From contig NC_079974.1 of assembly GCF_029852145.1 (NCBI RefSeq), positions 16,429,582 to 16,493,581 on the forward strand: a DNA stretch of 64,000 bases, written 5' to 3'. Shown here piece after piece: positions 11,940 through 23,007 of this stretch. Each line of letters opens with the position of its first letter. Within the stretch, counting starts at the first letter, position 1. Source of the DNA: Microplitis mediator (lineage: Eukaryota > Arthropoda > Insecta > Hymenoptera > Braconidae). A model generated the notes under the pieces. That model had not been told where the DNA came from. It was given only the letters and a program-made list of their open reading frames with translations, and made no database searches. The position numbers and the translations under genes are program-made.

Positions 11940-14900
11940 ATGTCTATTATTAAATTCCCTTGGATTAATATATGTCGGTTGATGTTGACACCTAAGAAAT
12001 TAATAATTAATAAAAGAACATATATACACCAAGTAAGAAGTTTTAAAGAGTTGACAATAAATAAATTACTCGATGGAGAATTAAAATTTGCTGATGACCA
12101 ATGGTCATTAATACGCAAAGAATTATTTGACAGTGGTGCAGGCATCAATGAAGCCAATGTTGACTGTATTATTATTGATACATGCAGAGAATCAGACAAC
12201 AAAAATTTGGGATTAAATTACGTCCAACATTTAATACGAAATGAAAATAAAAATTTAAATCTTGCTACTGTTGGTAAATATTTTAAATTGCTGTATGACA
12301 GTAAAAAAGTATTGGATTCACAAGAAATTGAAGAGGTTTATCGTCTGTATGATGAAATAAGGACAAAGTATCCAATTGTCGATGCAATTACTGCAGAATA
12401 TTTAATCTTGGGTTTGTCATTGACTGAAAGATGGAGAGAATGTGTTGAATTATTAGATATGATTACAATAACAAGTTCGTCACATAGTGCTTCTTTTTCG
12501 TCAATTATATCAGCAGCTTTTGATCATGACGAATTTAAATTTGGTTGGGAGCTTTTATCACAAATGTTCCCACGATTACAACCAAGTCAACGTGCCTATG
12601 ATTCTTTTTTAAAATATTGCACGAGAACGTCCAATAATTCACGAGAATTGGAGTATGTTATTAATAAATTATTTGAATTATGGAAAGCAAATGACGTATT
12701 AGCGCCTTCAGATGTTATAACGGCAATAGTTGATCTTCTTGTTAGTACCGGCGAATGGGTTGCTAGAAAAACATCGATTGGAAAAGAGTAAATATGTTGT
12801 ATAATTAATTTTTAATGAGTGACTTTATAAATTATTCTATACTCAATAGTTTTAATTGAATGTGTAACAGCTAATGACATATTTTTACAATTATTCAACA
12901 GTGGTACATGTGAACATTGTAGTCAAGCACTGAAGCCTTTAGATCTTAAGCCAGAAGATTTTCAAGCTTTGTCAGATCTTGTGTTATCGAAAAATTTAAT
13001 TGGTGGAGATGTTTACGGGAAAACGACTCCTGAGGAGTTGAAGCAGTTTAAAAAATTTGTTGACTCAACAAAACCTTATGATGTTTGTATTGATGGACTT
13101 AACGCGGCCTATACCCTCAGTCGAACTCAAAAATCGTCATTAGGCCAAGAGGTAATTGAAAAGTTTAGCATTATAACAAGTCGCTCCAATATCTCTCTAT
13201 GTTCAGACAACTCTATAGTATGTCTCTACCTAAAATATGTCTATCGTAAAATAAAACTATCCTTGAACTGATTGCTCCAAAACATCTCTAACTGAGAAAA
13301 CATGTTAGTTAACATGGAAATTCACGTGTTTATTCAGTTAAAAGTTTAGTTATATTATTATTAATTCATATTTGCACCGAAAAAATAAACTTTAAAAATT
13401 CGTGTCTGAAATTATAACCCGGAACCTGGATATTAACACAGGAAACTTTAAGATTCCAAACAAATTTTATAATACGTATCATGAATTTTTTAAGTTCCAG
13501 TTGCGATTTTTAAAGTTTAAATATTTATTTTTCTTGCATAGACAATAAATTTTAATACTTATTTTATAATTCTTCACGTTTTAATCATAAATGAAAGAAT
13601 TACTATTTAGAATGATAGTAGGTACGGATCACTTTATCATTATATTATTTGTCGTTCTTCAATTTATATAAAATAAGAGACCCAGTACTCGATCACTCAT
13701 GTATTTGTATATCGATATTTACTAAATATATCTATACAAATACACGGAATGATCGGATACTGATTCTCTAATCAGGCACTGGGTCTTTTACCTTACTTCG
13801 ATTTTTCCCGTGTGGGTTTTATACCACCGTCTGATAGTTCTGGCAAATTTATATCTCTGTCATAAATAGGTTATTGTTGAGAGTTTTTTTTTTAATTTTA
13901 TTCAGTAGAGTTCACTCGGATGGAGTTTTAATTTCGGTGAACCTGTTTCTGGTAGAGATGTTAATTCGCTGGTGATTCATAATTTTTTTAACTTCCCGGT
14001 AGAAGTTATTGGTTTCGGTCCGATTATCAAAAATCGAGTTTTTTTCCAATTTCGATGTTTTGAGGTCCTAAGAAGCTTCTCATCACTGTCAGATGGACGT
14101 CCGTCTGTCTATGTGGGTGAACGTGTGTATATAAACTTTTTTAGTCCAAAGATATATTTAGAACGAATCAATCGATCTAAATTTACTTTGCGGCAATCGA
14201 AAGGGCTCATTAAGACTTAAAACTGATTAGCTTACAAATTATACGAAGAATAAAATTTTTTTCAATCGCTTAACCGATTTGTTTCTAAGTTTGATCAAAT
14301 CTAAGTCTCAATAAGCTCTTTCGTTTGCCACAAATCACGAGCAAATTGATCGATTTGTTCCAGAGATAACGTCGAACAAATAATAACGTTTGAGCTGTGA
14401 GCTCGAAAACAGCAGGAAGTTTTGGGGTTTGCCCGCAGGGTCAACTGGTTTTCAGATTTTTATTTCACTCTAGACAGCTCTGAAACTTTTTGAAATGTTT
14501 TAATCATTTTTAAAAATTTAACGGATGTTTTATAAAGTTTTAGAATTTTTTTTAATGTCTCAAAAGATTCTAGAGTTTTCAGATGGAAATAATTTCTAAT
14601 TAAGAACTTAAATTATAAAGAGAACAGTGTGATTATTTTTAAATTTTTGTCTAATGAAACTCAAATAATTAAATTAATTTTATAGCTAGCGACAGTTGTT
14701 GAAAAATTCGTTTCACAAAACAAAAAAGTATTCATATTAGGACGCAAGCATATGAATAAATGGTCGGCCAAACATATGAGTTACATACGAAAACACTGCT
14801 ACTTATTTTTTGCAAATAATTTGTAAGTATAAATTCTCATGTATTAATACTGAGTTTTTATTGATTTTTTTTTGTTCTTAATTTATTTAGATCACAAGAT

Positions 14901-15233
14901 GACCCATTCTTACTCTACGCAACTCTTGCCAGTGGTATAAATTCATATTTCGTATCTCGAGACTTAATGCGTCGGCATAAATTCGACCTACAGGATGATA
15001 AAACTAGACAATTATTTCGCCACTGGCAGATAAGCCGGCAGATCTTTCCTACATACGTTGGAACAAATTTCCATAGAACATTATTACTTATTTATCCTCC
15101 CAAATATCTTCCAGTTGCCCAAAAAAATTCACATGGCTGGCATCTACCATGTTCTGATGATCCAGATCTAAAATCACCCGATCTTCATATTCCGAAACCA
15201 CCTCAGACCTGGATTTGCCTTAGAAGAAATTAA
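11940..15233 (+). CDS. PRORP: Mitochondrial ribonuclease P catalytic subunit (protein-only RNase P)
   Basis: Complete, four exons: 11940-12787, 12902-13151, 14686-14822, 14891-15233 (1578 nt, 525 residues). PRORP (MRPP3) is the nuclease that cuts 5' leaders from mitochondrial pre-tRNAs. The basic N-terminus is consistent with a mitochondrial presequence. Helical PPR-type repeats occupy roughly residues 90-280. Next comes the first half of the structural zinc site, CEHC (286-289), then the NYN metallonuclease domain with CIDGLNAAY (Asp347) and SQDDPF (Asp415, Asp416), the acidic metal ligands. HGWHLPC (His496) and the W-I-C near the end (Cys521) supply the other two zinc ligands expected for the family. 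The length fits metazoan PRORP. Intron 2 (1.5 kb) carries a palindromic MITE and a dispersed repeat. The first ATG of the frame is used; an AG acceptor lies directly before it, so a non-coding 5' exon is possible. Confidence 0.95.
13673..13796. repeat. Palindromic MITE 'AAGAGACCCAGT', copy 1
   Basis: AAGAGACCCAGTACTCGATC at the left pairs with the complement of GATCGGATACTG ... CACTGGGTCTTTTACCTTA at the right. The centre is the palindrome TATTTGTATATCGATATTTA and its inverse. A near-identical element lies at 57574-57690. This copy is inside PRORP intron 2. Confidence 0.75.
13985..14465. repeat. Dispersed repeat 'GGAAGTTATTGGTTTCGGTC', copy in PRORP intron
   Basis: It starts with CCCGGTAGAAGTTATTGGTTT and ends with 'agcaggaagttttggggtttgcccgcagggtcaact'. 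Both ends match the copy at 57960-58835 (there AGCGGGAAGTTTTCGGGCTG ... GCCCGCAGGATCAACC), and the end also matches the inverse-strand fragment at 35925-36010. Any reading frame here is incidental. Confidence 0.65.
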
Positions 15234-15480
15234 CTGATAATCGTCCATATTTTTAGTTAAAAGTACAAAGAAAAAAAATAATTTACTTCTGCTGTATTCT
15301 TTCTTACAAAACATTTTTTTTTTTTTATTAAAATTGTAAAAATGTCGTTAATTATTTTTGTTTTATATTTTTAATAATGATAATAAATCAATTGGATTAA
15401 AAATTATAAATATCTACCAAAGCTTTATTGTAAATTGATCCAAAAAATTAGTGGTAAAAATTAAATGTTCAGTATCTAGA

Positions 15481-15780
15481 CAGTGTTACAATTCTACTCA
15501 CAACATCTCTACTTAAGGGAAGTAACTACAACTCTACTCACTCACAACTTTACTCAGCCTCAATTCTATTCACAGTTTTAACTCTACTCAGCTATATCTT
15601 TACTCAGCGATAACTTTACTCAGTTACAACTGTACTCACGTATTTTACCCTATTATGAGTAGAGTTAAACCTGAGTAAAAAAAACTATGAGTAGAGTTGA
15701 GGCTGAGTAAAGTTGTAAGTGAGTAAAGTTGTAGCTACCTTCCCTTGAGTAGAGATGATGTGAGTAGAATTGTAACACTG
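15481..15780. repeat. 300-bp inverted repeat built of ACTCTACTCA units
   Basis: The ends CAGTGTTACAATTCTACTCA and TGAGTAGAATTGTAACACTG are perfect inverse complements. The left half is an irregular array of (A/T)CTnTACTCA units and the right half carries the complement TGAGTAGAGTT/GTAAAGTTG units. There is no coding sequence. It lies between PRORP and the first OBP gene, downstream of both. Confidence 0.75.
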
Positions 15781-16062
15781 TCCTGTCACTATACTGTGAT
15801 ATACATTTTTTTTATTTATTGAAAGTGGTAAATGAAAATAAAAATAATGAAGTAGGTAAAATTTGCTATTTTATTAATCGATTTACAGTTTTAATAATTA
15901 CAAAATGTTAAAAAAAAAAATAAAAAATGCTCATGTGTTGCTGACCATTAAATTAAAATAATATAAAACTTTCGAAGATAATTGTTCAATATACAAATCC
16001 ATGGAATTCCGTAGTCGTTTTATATTTTTATCCTAAATTTATTTTCCATACAACTTTTTCTC

Positions 16063-17742
16063 TTAATTACCGGATTTAGCGGCTATAGCTTTTTGTGAAC
16101 ATGCCTCGAAAGCGGCTGCTACGTCACATTCATTCTCACCCTTATTAGCTTTAAACATTGAAAATATTTTTCATTAATTTCATTTTTTTTATATATTTCT
16201 TTACTTAAATAATTAATATTTATTAATTTTACCTTCTTCGACGCATGCTTTTGCACCTCCAATTAAAACTTTTGCAAAGTCTTTTTTATCTTCTCCCAAC
16301 AAAGAAACTAATTTCTCTTCCATTTTATCAATTTGTAATTTACCGTCAGCCATCTACAGTAAATAAAAAAATAAAAAAATAGACATAAATTCAATGAAAT
16401 ATAAAAAAGGGCCATGTGGCCATACCCGGAATGTAAAGGTATATTTCTTATTTAAATCAATTAAATATGAAGTTCTAAAATCATTAATTAAAGCTTCTTC
16501 CATAAAATATAACATGCATTTCAAAAAATTAAAATAATTGTGTAGGCTTAATTTCAATCTCATAATATTGATTCTGGTACCTTCGAAACGCCACAGAAAA
16601 TGAACTAATAAATAAAAAATAAATTCATAATAGTTTCAATTGATGTTCATTTCATAAGCTACTCTATAAAATTTACGAATTTCACTTATGTCTTATCATT
16701 CAGAAGTTATGAGAAGATGAAGCTGCGAAAGTAAATTATTTCAATTTTTTTTAAATATTCGAGGTCATCAATTTGTTAGAAGAAATTTTTATAAAACACA
16801 AGTTATGTAGTGAAAATCAAAACTAATTTCACGAACGTCAAGATGCATTTTACGAAATTAAGTTATCGCTTTCGGTTCAAAAGTTATTTAAGGATAAAGC
16901 AAACAATGATATTTTTACAACAATCAAAAAAATTTAAAACACCCGCATCTTCTAAGCTATTTGATCGATTTTGCTCATCTTCGAACTTGATCAAGGTAAT
17001 TTCTCAAAGAACAAGTGTACCAAGTTTCATTAAGATCCAATAAAAATTGTAGCCAGTATCAATCTGACATGGCGCGTCATATACATACGTACATACATAT
17101 TTAAACTTGTGAACCAATAGCATTTTTCGGAATTTCTCGGCAAAATAAAACATATTACAGTAAAATTATTTGAAAATTGCGAAATGAGATCTTCTATAAC
17201 ATCTATATTTCCATAAGAAATATATACCTTTAAATACCAAGTAGAATTAATATATTTTTTACTTACAACACCTGCATGATTCATACCGCATGCTTTGAAA
17301 CATTTAATTTCTTGATTATCAGCATGTGGATCCTTGTTAAGAAGCGCGAAATTTTCTAAATTATTAAAAAAAAATATTTATAAATTGAAAGTATAACAAC
17401 CAATACTTTTTACATAAATTTCAAATTACTTCTCATATTTTTTGTCCCAATTTTTTTAATATAGGTTTATATTTGTACTTACCTGGTGTTAATTTATCTT
17501 TGCATGCCTTAAAAGTTTCTTCCATTGATTTTTTCATAAGTTCCTCTATATTTAAATCCGACCTAGCGTTATTTACCTACATCATTAATTCAATAAATAT
17601 AAAAATTAAATCGTGAAAAAAAATATATATATAATTGAAAAGTATAAATTTAACAGAAAATGTAATGAAATATTTAAAAAATAATTACAGTAATGAGGAT
17701 AGTGAATAAAATTCCTGCAGCAGTTAATGTGAAGCACTTCAT
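16063..17742 (-). CDS. Obp: Odorant-binding protein OBP1 (class I, five exons)
   Basis: Exons 17742-17689, 17576-17483, 17355-17267, 16353-16233, 16148-16063 (444 nt, 147 residues). OBPs are small secreted helical proteins that carry hydrophobic odorants or other ligands. The first exon encodes a signal peptide (MKCFTLTAAG...). The mature protein has exactly the six family cysteines: ETFKACKDKL (C1), KCFKACGM (C2-X3-C3), AKACVE (C4), then C5-X8-C6 in ECDVAAAFEAC. These form the three disulfides of classic OBPs. It ends after KSGN without the 18-nt terminal exon found in OBP2, 3, 4 and 6. Its closest relative in the array is OBP5: both share the D-K-L-(T/S)-x-E-N block, KCFKAC-type C2-C3 and a matching promoter box. 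It is the left-most member of the six-gene minus-strand array. Confidence 0.92.
16700..17170. repeat. Dispersed repeat in OBP1 intron 3
   Basis: Part of this stretch ('accaatagcatttttcggaat' near 17110) reappears reverse-complemented near 23545-23570 ('accgaaaaataccattggtt'), together with neighbouring AT-rich sequence. The small reading frames here look accidental. Confidence 0.4.
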
Positions 17743-17846
17743 TTTGGTTGTTTGTTTTTTGAAGCACTATTTGAAATTTTAAAAAAAGTTATTGATGTAT
17801 TTTCTGTTAGAATTAGAATGACTTAAATTAACATACGTACGCTCTG

Positions 17847-17936
17847 TATTTATATGAAAAAAATTCAATGGTAAGTACCAATTACTGTGTCTTTGAAACA
17901 ATTTCGTACACGAAAGGAAGCATTTCCTTGATCATC
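17847..17936 (-). promoter_or_regulatory. OBP1 promoter: TATA box plus GGAAGCATTTCC palindrome
   Basis: On the minus strand TATAAATA lies at 17854-17847, about 105 bp before the start codon. The palindromic AAGGAAGCATTTCCTTGAT box (17914-17932) lies about 60 bp further upstream. The same pair with nearly the same spacing precedes OBP5. Confidence 0.55.
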
Positions 17937-18226
17937 ACTATTGATACATTCGTTATCACTATTTATTTATTATTAAAACTTGAATAATTATCAAATAATT
18001 ACAATAATTAACAATAATCATTTATCACTGAAATAAATCTTACCGACTTTTCTGAAAAATCAATTACTTTAAATTAAATTACAGTGTTACTTTAAAATTT
18101 ATTTATTATCATACTTATGTAAAAATAAATACATATTTTTTTGTCTTTATGCTATAGAATATCATACAATTTTTTTTTAATTTCATGTCATTACTGATAG
18201 ATTACATTTTTTTATATGATTTTGTT

Positions 18227-19873
18227 TTACGGGAAGAAGTATAACTGTAAATAAGAAAAGTTACATAAATAAAATTTACATTCAATTTTTAAAAAAAGTA
18301 AATATTAAACTATAATATTACCTCTGGTGCTCTACCGTACCAGCACTTCATGAATTCCCAACTCGGTCTACAACCCTCAGTAGCTGTAACTAAATAAATT
18401 ATTGAAAATAAATAGTGTTAATTTTAATAAAACTTATAATTATAGGGGATAGAAAAGGCAAAACGGACTACTTAAGGAAATACTAAATTTTTGGAGGCTC
18501 AAATACGTTAAATTTTGTTTTTTCTAATGATATTCAAAGTAAATAGCAAGAATTTTCAACTGTCGTTAAAAAAAAATTTCATTTTTTGCGGTCAAAATGG
18601 GCCAGCCCCTAAAAAAGGTGAAAAAATTTGTGGATATCAAATAAATTTGATTAAATTAAATTGCTCGCAAGTAATTTACATAAAGAAAAATTTCATTTCA
18701 CATAATTATTGGATGCAAAGGAAGAAAAAGAAATTTTTGATAGTTTTTATCATGAAACAAAAGTCATTAACATTTTTCGACTGACACTTTCGATTTTTGA
18801 AAATGTTTAACTACCTACTTTATATTGGTAATTTTTTATTTGTTAATCACTATTGATTATTAACTTTAAAGTAAAAGATTTAAGTTAGTTTCAATTCCAA
18901 AGAACATATTTTTAAAAATGCAATTATAGATTGCTTAAAGTAATAAATAAAAAAATTTTTAAAAGTTGATTAAATTTAAAAAATTGTAAATATTTTCCAG
19001 TTGATTATTGAAATACATCTAAAGTAATTCGACACTGGGAGTTTTTTTATTGTAAATTGATAAGAAAAAATATCAAATTGATTTCATACTATTTTTTTAG
19101 AAAAACAAAATTTTTCGCAAACTGAAAAAAAAAAATTCAAAATAATGCTCAATTATATTTACAAAAGTGATTTTGAAATGTTTAAATAATATTTAAAAAA
19201 AAAGATTTTTTTATAAAATTTTTGGGGTACCCCGTTCTGTCCCCCTCTCCCCTATGTATTAAAATAAAATCAATTTAGACATTTACCTTCATCGGCGCAA
19301 CCTGAACAAGCTGTTTTTGCTTTGTCTACCAATTCTTCGGGCAGCAACATATCGATTTGTTTAACCATCGCATCTATATTTAATTTTCCAGTTTTGTCAG
19401 CCTTCAGAAAAAACGTACATTTATTTTAGTAAATTTTCTCATTAATATTAAAATAAATAATTAAACACTTACAACTTTAGCCATCTTAAGCAAACATGTA
19501 TGATAACACATAAGAGCTTCCTCTTCTGGAAATTGTCCTTCGTGTTGTCCGTCTTGTAACTCTGATAAATTTGAAAATAAATAAAAAATTTAATTATTTT
19601 AAATATATAATTATATTTTTAAAAATTACCTTTGCTAAGTCCAGTTTTGGCTGCACAAGTTTTGCCCAATGGTTTCATAGTGTTTATTATTTGTGCCATA
19701 CTCATTCTCTATTTATTAAAAAAAAAAAAAAAATTACATAGGTGTAAATTTTCTACAGCCCGTATACTAATCATTATTAGAATAAAAACATTGAAGCTTA
19801 CAGATTCAACATGTGGGATATTATATCCTAATAAAAAAGCCGCAGCAAGGATGAAGAAAAGGGTATTTTTCAT
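18227..19873 (-). CDS. Obp: Odorant-binding protein OBP2 (class II, six exons, extra cysteine)
   Basis: Exons 19873-19802, 19708-19630, 19561-19473, 19401-19287, 18383-18322, 18244-18227 (435 nt, 144 residues). The signal peptide (MKNTLFFILAAAF...) is one exon. The mature chain has C1 in GKTCAAKTG, C2-X3-C3 in MCYHTC, C4 in the CSGC motif, and C5-X8-C6 in GCRPSWEFMKC. CSGC supplies a seventh cysteine three residues before the one that aligns with C4 of its paralogues. The C4-C5 loop is two residues shorter than in OBP3 (62-nt instead of 68-nt exon). The last exon is only 18 nt and encodes LYFFP plus stop. If that intron were retained, translation would end four codons later (E-V-I-L), so the choice of splice site sets the C-terminus. 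A transposon (18445-19252) lies in intron 4. Confidence 0.92.
18445..19252. mobile_element. TA-flanked element with GGGGTAC-rich ends, copy 1
   Basis: The left end TAGGGGATAGAAAAGGCAAA and the right end GTACCCCGTTCTGTCCCCCT followed by CTCCCCTA are imperfect inverted repeats, with TA on both outer borders. Two relatives (36307-37295 and 39505-39921) share the internal 'aaggaaatactaa' and 'gtaccccgtt' blocks. No transposase-like frame was seen. It is inside OBP2 intron 4. Confidence 0.7.
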
Positions 19874-19960
19874 TTTGTATTTCCTTGCACTTAACACACT
19901 CACTTGATGACTGTCAATCACTATTTGGCATAATGAGTTGCGTAAAAATATTTTTACATC

Positions 19961-20088
19961 TTTTATACTTTAGCAACTCTGTTTTTTATTCTCAACATTA
20001 TATCTCATTACTTACTACAGTATAATCAATACTTAAATGCAAATTACAAATTACCCTATTCATCTGCTTCCTCAAAATTAACGACGTA
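19961..20088 (-). promoter_or_regulatory. OBP2 promoter: TATA, TATTGATTATA and ACGTA boxes
   Basis: On the minus strand: TATAAAAG-type TATA box at 19968-19961, TATTGATTATA at 20031-20021 and an ACGT core at 20087-20084. OBP3, OBP4 and OBP6 show the same three elements in the same order. Confidence 0.5.
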
Positions 20089-21316
20089 TTTATGTAACAT
20101 TAAAACATCGGTCATATACTATATGTATATTACTTTATTAGGTAGTTATGTAATACAGAAGGTGTTAAAATCAAAAAATCAAAAATTTCCTTTTTTTTAT
20201 TTATTAGTAAAAATTTTAAAATTTAATGGTCACAATAATTATTGCGCTCCGTTAGTGCACTTTCGAAAGAAATATTGTTATTTTACAAACTAATAGGAAA
20301 TAATATATATCTATAAATGCAATTTATTCAACAAATTTTTTTTATTCAACATTTATTAGTCTGAAAAATTAAAAAAATTAACATTTTATGGATTATATGA
20401 AATTTTAAAAAATGTGAATTTTTTTTGTCATCGGGTGATTTGATTTTGTTATGAAGGAATCATATTTTCTAAATGAGTAAGCAAAAAAATTAAAATTGAA
20501 AAAAATTCTGTTATGCAATAGCGTAAAATAAATTTAAAAGATCAAATATTTTCAACATTATTTTATTAATTGTAGTAATTAAATTGTGTTTATTTTTTTA
20601 ACCATAATTCGAGTTACGATTTTGCCTATTGGATTGACTGGAAGTACATCAAAACAATTCAATGTCAGACATAAATTATACCCTCTCATCTCAGATGTGA
20701 CGTCGACACAAAAGGAAGCGTTTCCTTCATAATTAACTTATTAATCTCGTTATCTATTATTATTGTTTTTTTTTTTTTTTTTTTCGAAGGAAATCAGTAA
20801 TATATTCTATAAGTACATTAGTTAAGTAAATAATAAATTTTGATAATGGAAAATGTATTTTTATATCAATTACTAGAATTGTGAAACGTTACCTCAGTTT
20901 GTAAAGTAGAGTCTTATTATCTTGAAAATTTTTAAGAAAATACTGATAACTGTTGGAAAATATGATGGCAGATAAATATACAGAACAATAGAAAATAACA
21001 ATACTTAGAAAACATGTATGGAATTAAATTCTACTCAATATATTAAACGTTCTGCTGAAAAATTTTCTATAAATTTAACTGTAAAAAAAAATAATATTAG
21101 AAAATTTTCGGGCTACGACTTTTTAAAATTAACGTAACGCAAAATATGTTCAGTATTTTTATATTTTCAAATAACATAAATATACATTTGTAAAATATAT
21201 TTGTGTGAATATCAATGTGAGAAAAAATTACGGCAAAAGATAATAATTAATATATTCAAATTGAAAATATATATCATATTTATTTTGCTGTTGTTGGAGA
21301 TTGAATAGTTATATTT
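20089..21316. other. Intergenic spacer OBP2-OBP3
   Basis: About 1.2 kb of AT-rich DNA with no gene. It contains one isolated copy of the class I OBP promoter palindrome (AAGGAAGCGTTTCCTT, 20712-20727) with a TATAATTTAT sequence about 30 bp to its left but no OBP exon in range. It may be a relic of a lost class I gene. Confidence 0.4.
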
Positions 21317-21735
21317 TTATGGGAAGAAAACAATCTGTAAAAGAAAAAAAACATATGTATACACTGTAAAACATTGGGAGTGAATTCGGAGTGATTACGG
21401 ATTTTATTTAAATCCGAATTCACTCCGTCGTTCGGAGTTTCGGAGATTTAGAAAAAATCACTTCGCATGGGGAGTAAATCGGGAGTTTGTCTTTTCAACG
21501 GAGTGATTTCGGAGTAGTCTGGATTTTATTTAAATCCGCATTTACTCCAATTCAGAGTTTTAATATTAAAATGAACTTCTTTTAGGAATGAATTTCACTT
21601 CAAACCAGATTTTCATTATTAAATAAAATTTTTCTTCGGAGTAAATTTCACTTTGAGGGGATTCAATAAATTAACAGTCATCCGCTCCGCATTCACTCCG
21701 GATTTAATCCAGATTAACTCCGCTAATTTTTTTCA

Positions 21736-21795
<60 letters not shown>

Positions 21796-22769
21796 TATAT
21801 ATATTAATAAAAATTAATGTTTTTATAAGATTACCTCTGGACCATTTAAGAAATAGCATTTGACAAATTCAAAACTCATTCTACAAATTTCCGTAGATTT
21901 AACTAAAAGATAATTATTTGATCATTAATTGTATCAATTAATACTAATCGGCTATGGATAATAAATAATACTTCAATAAAAAAATATATTTACTTTCACC
22001 AAAACAATCTGCAGTTACAGCTTTTGCACGAGCTATTAAATCTTCGGGCATCATTAAATCTATTTGCTTGTTTATAGTATCCAAATTAATGTTACCACTT
22101 TTATCAGACTGAAAAAGAAAATGTTTACTAGGGTAGAAGTACCATTTGTGGCCACTGCTCCATTTTTGGACATTTAATACTTTATTTTAAATAATGAAAC
22201 CGTATTAAAAAAAAATTTCATTGCAATAGTGTGATAAAAATATCTTCAAACACATTTAAAAAAATTAATTACGTTGTTGCGTATTTTACAAATTATTTTA
22301 TTCAAAATTTCTAAGTGGCCAAAAACGGTACTTCTACCCTATATTCTCTTAAAGCATTTAATTAATAAATTATCATTACTAGAGAATTTATTCTTACGAT
22401 TTTTGCCAGTTTAAGAAGACACGAATGATAACACATTAGAGCTTCATCTTCTGGAAATTCTCCATTGTGTTGTCCGGCTTGTACCTCTAAAAATTATTTA
22501 TTATTAATTTAATATTTAAATTATCTAACCAAAAAAATTACCTTTGCTAAGACCAGTTTTTCCTAGACATGTTTTACCCAGTGGTTTCATAGCATTTCTA
22601 ATTTGTGTCATAGTCATTCTCTGTCAACATTTATTATGAAAAAATATTTTATATTTGTAGTAATAAGTAATAGATTAAATAAAAGTATTTTTCTTACAGC
22701 CTCAGTTGGAGAAAAATTTATAAAAGTAAATATAGCTATAGCAGTTGTAAAGATAATAATATTCTTCAT
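21317..22769 (-). CDS. Obp: Odorant-binding protein OBP3 (class II, six exons)
   Basis: Exons 22769-22698, 22620-22542, 22486-22398, 22108-21994, 21902-21835, 21334-21317 (441 nt, 146 residues). The signal peptide begins MKNIIIFTTAIAIF and the mature protein starts near RMTMTQIRNAM. The six cysteines are in GKTCLGK, MCYHSC, ADCFGE, EICRMS and VKCYF, giving C2-X3-C3, C4-X9-C5 and C5-X8-C6, the classic OBP pattern. The 18-nt last exon encodes IVFFP plus stop. It is the closest paralogue of OBP2 (shared MKPLGKTC, KTGLSKE, FPE-(E/D)-EALMCYH blocks). The last intron contains a CACTG-family transposon plus a long TA microsatellite, and intron 3 contains a GGGTAGAAGTACC element, so the tiny exons are separated by mobile DNA. 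Confidence 0.92.
21360..21740. mobile_element. CACTG...CAGTG MITE, copy 1 (OBP3 last intron)
   Basis: Element 21362-21738. Ends are CACTGTAAAACATT and the imperfect inverse TTTTTTTCAGTG, with TA outside both. The interior is made of alternating ACTCCG/CGGAGT segments that pair across the centre ('attcggagtgattacggatttt' on one side, 'atttaatccag' and 'cactccggattt' on the other). Six further copies are in the window. Confidence 0.8.
21738..21803. repeat. (TA)n microsatellite
   Basis: About 65 bp of nearly uninterrupted TA directly abuts the right end of the MITE. The array may have grown from the element's TA target site. Confidence 0.9.
22129..22341. mobile_element. 209-bp MITE, TIR GGGTAGAAGTACC, TA-flanked
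   Basis: Ends GGGTAGAAGTACC and GGTACTTCTACCC are perfect inverse complements, followed inward by 'ATTTGTGGCCA' and 'TGGCCAAAAAC'. TA borders each side. It sits in OBP3 intron 3. A decayed relative is at 23257-23456. Confidence 0.8.
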
Positions 22770-22879
22770 TTTGTATATTTATTATTATATTTGATACGAC
22801 AATTAAATACACTCACTACTTTGGTGTACTCTATCCAGTTTAAATATTTAATGAAAAAAAAAACTAGATTCACATCATC

Positions 22880-23007
22880 TTATATACTTTTGCTTCTCTA
22901 TCATCTGTACTTTTAATAACATCTTGTCATAAGTGACAGCATAATCGGTACAAAATTTATGTTATACACCTACAGCTGTCAAATATTCAGCAACTTATAT
23001 TTACGTA
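22880..23007 (-). promoter_or_regulatory. OBP3 promoter: TATA, diverged GATTAT and ACGTA boxes
   Basis: On the minus strand: AAGTATATAAG (TATA) at about 22889-22879, TACCGATTATGC (diverged TATTGATTATA) at 22950-22939 and TACGTAA near 23007-23001. Order and spacing match OBP2. Confidence 0.45.

Noticed and set aside
12902..13271. Start of a separate gene near 12969
   Set aside because: This frame continues the PRORP protein through a normal intron (12788-12901) and contains the CEHC zinc half-site and the first NYN aspartate, so it is PRORP exon 2.
21362..21738. CRISPR-like alternation of ACTCCG repeats
   Set aside because: The repeats are short, irregular and arranged as inverted pairs within TIR-bounded elements in an insect genome; there are no spacers of constant length and no cas genes.
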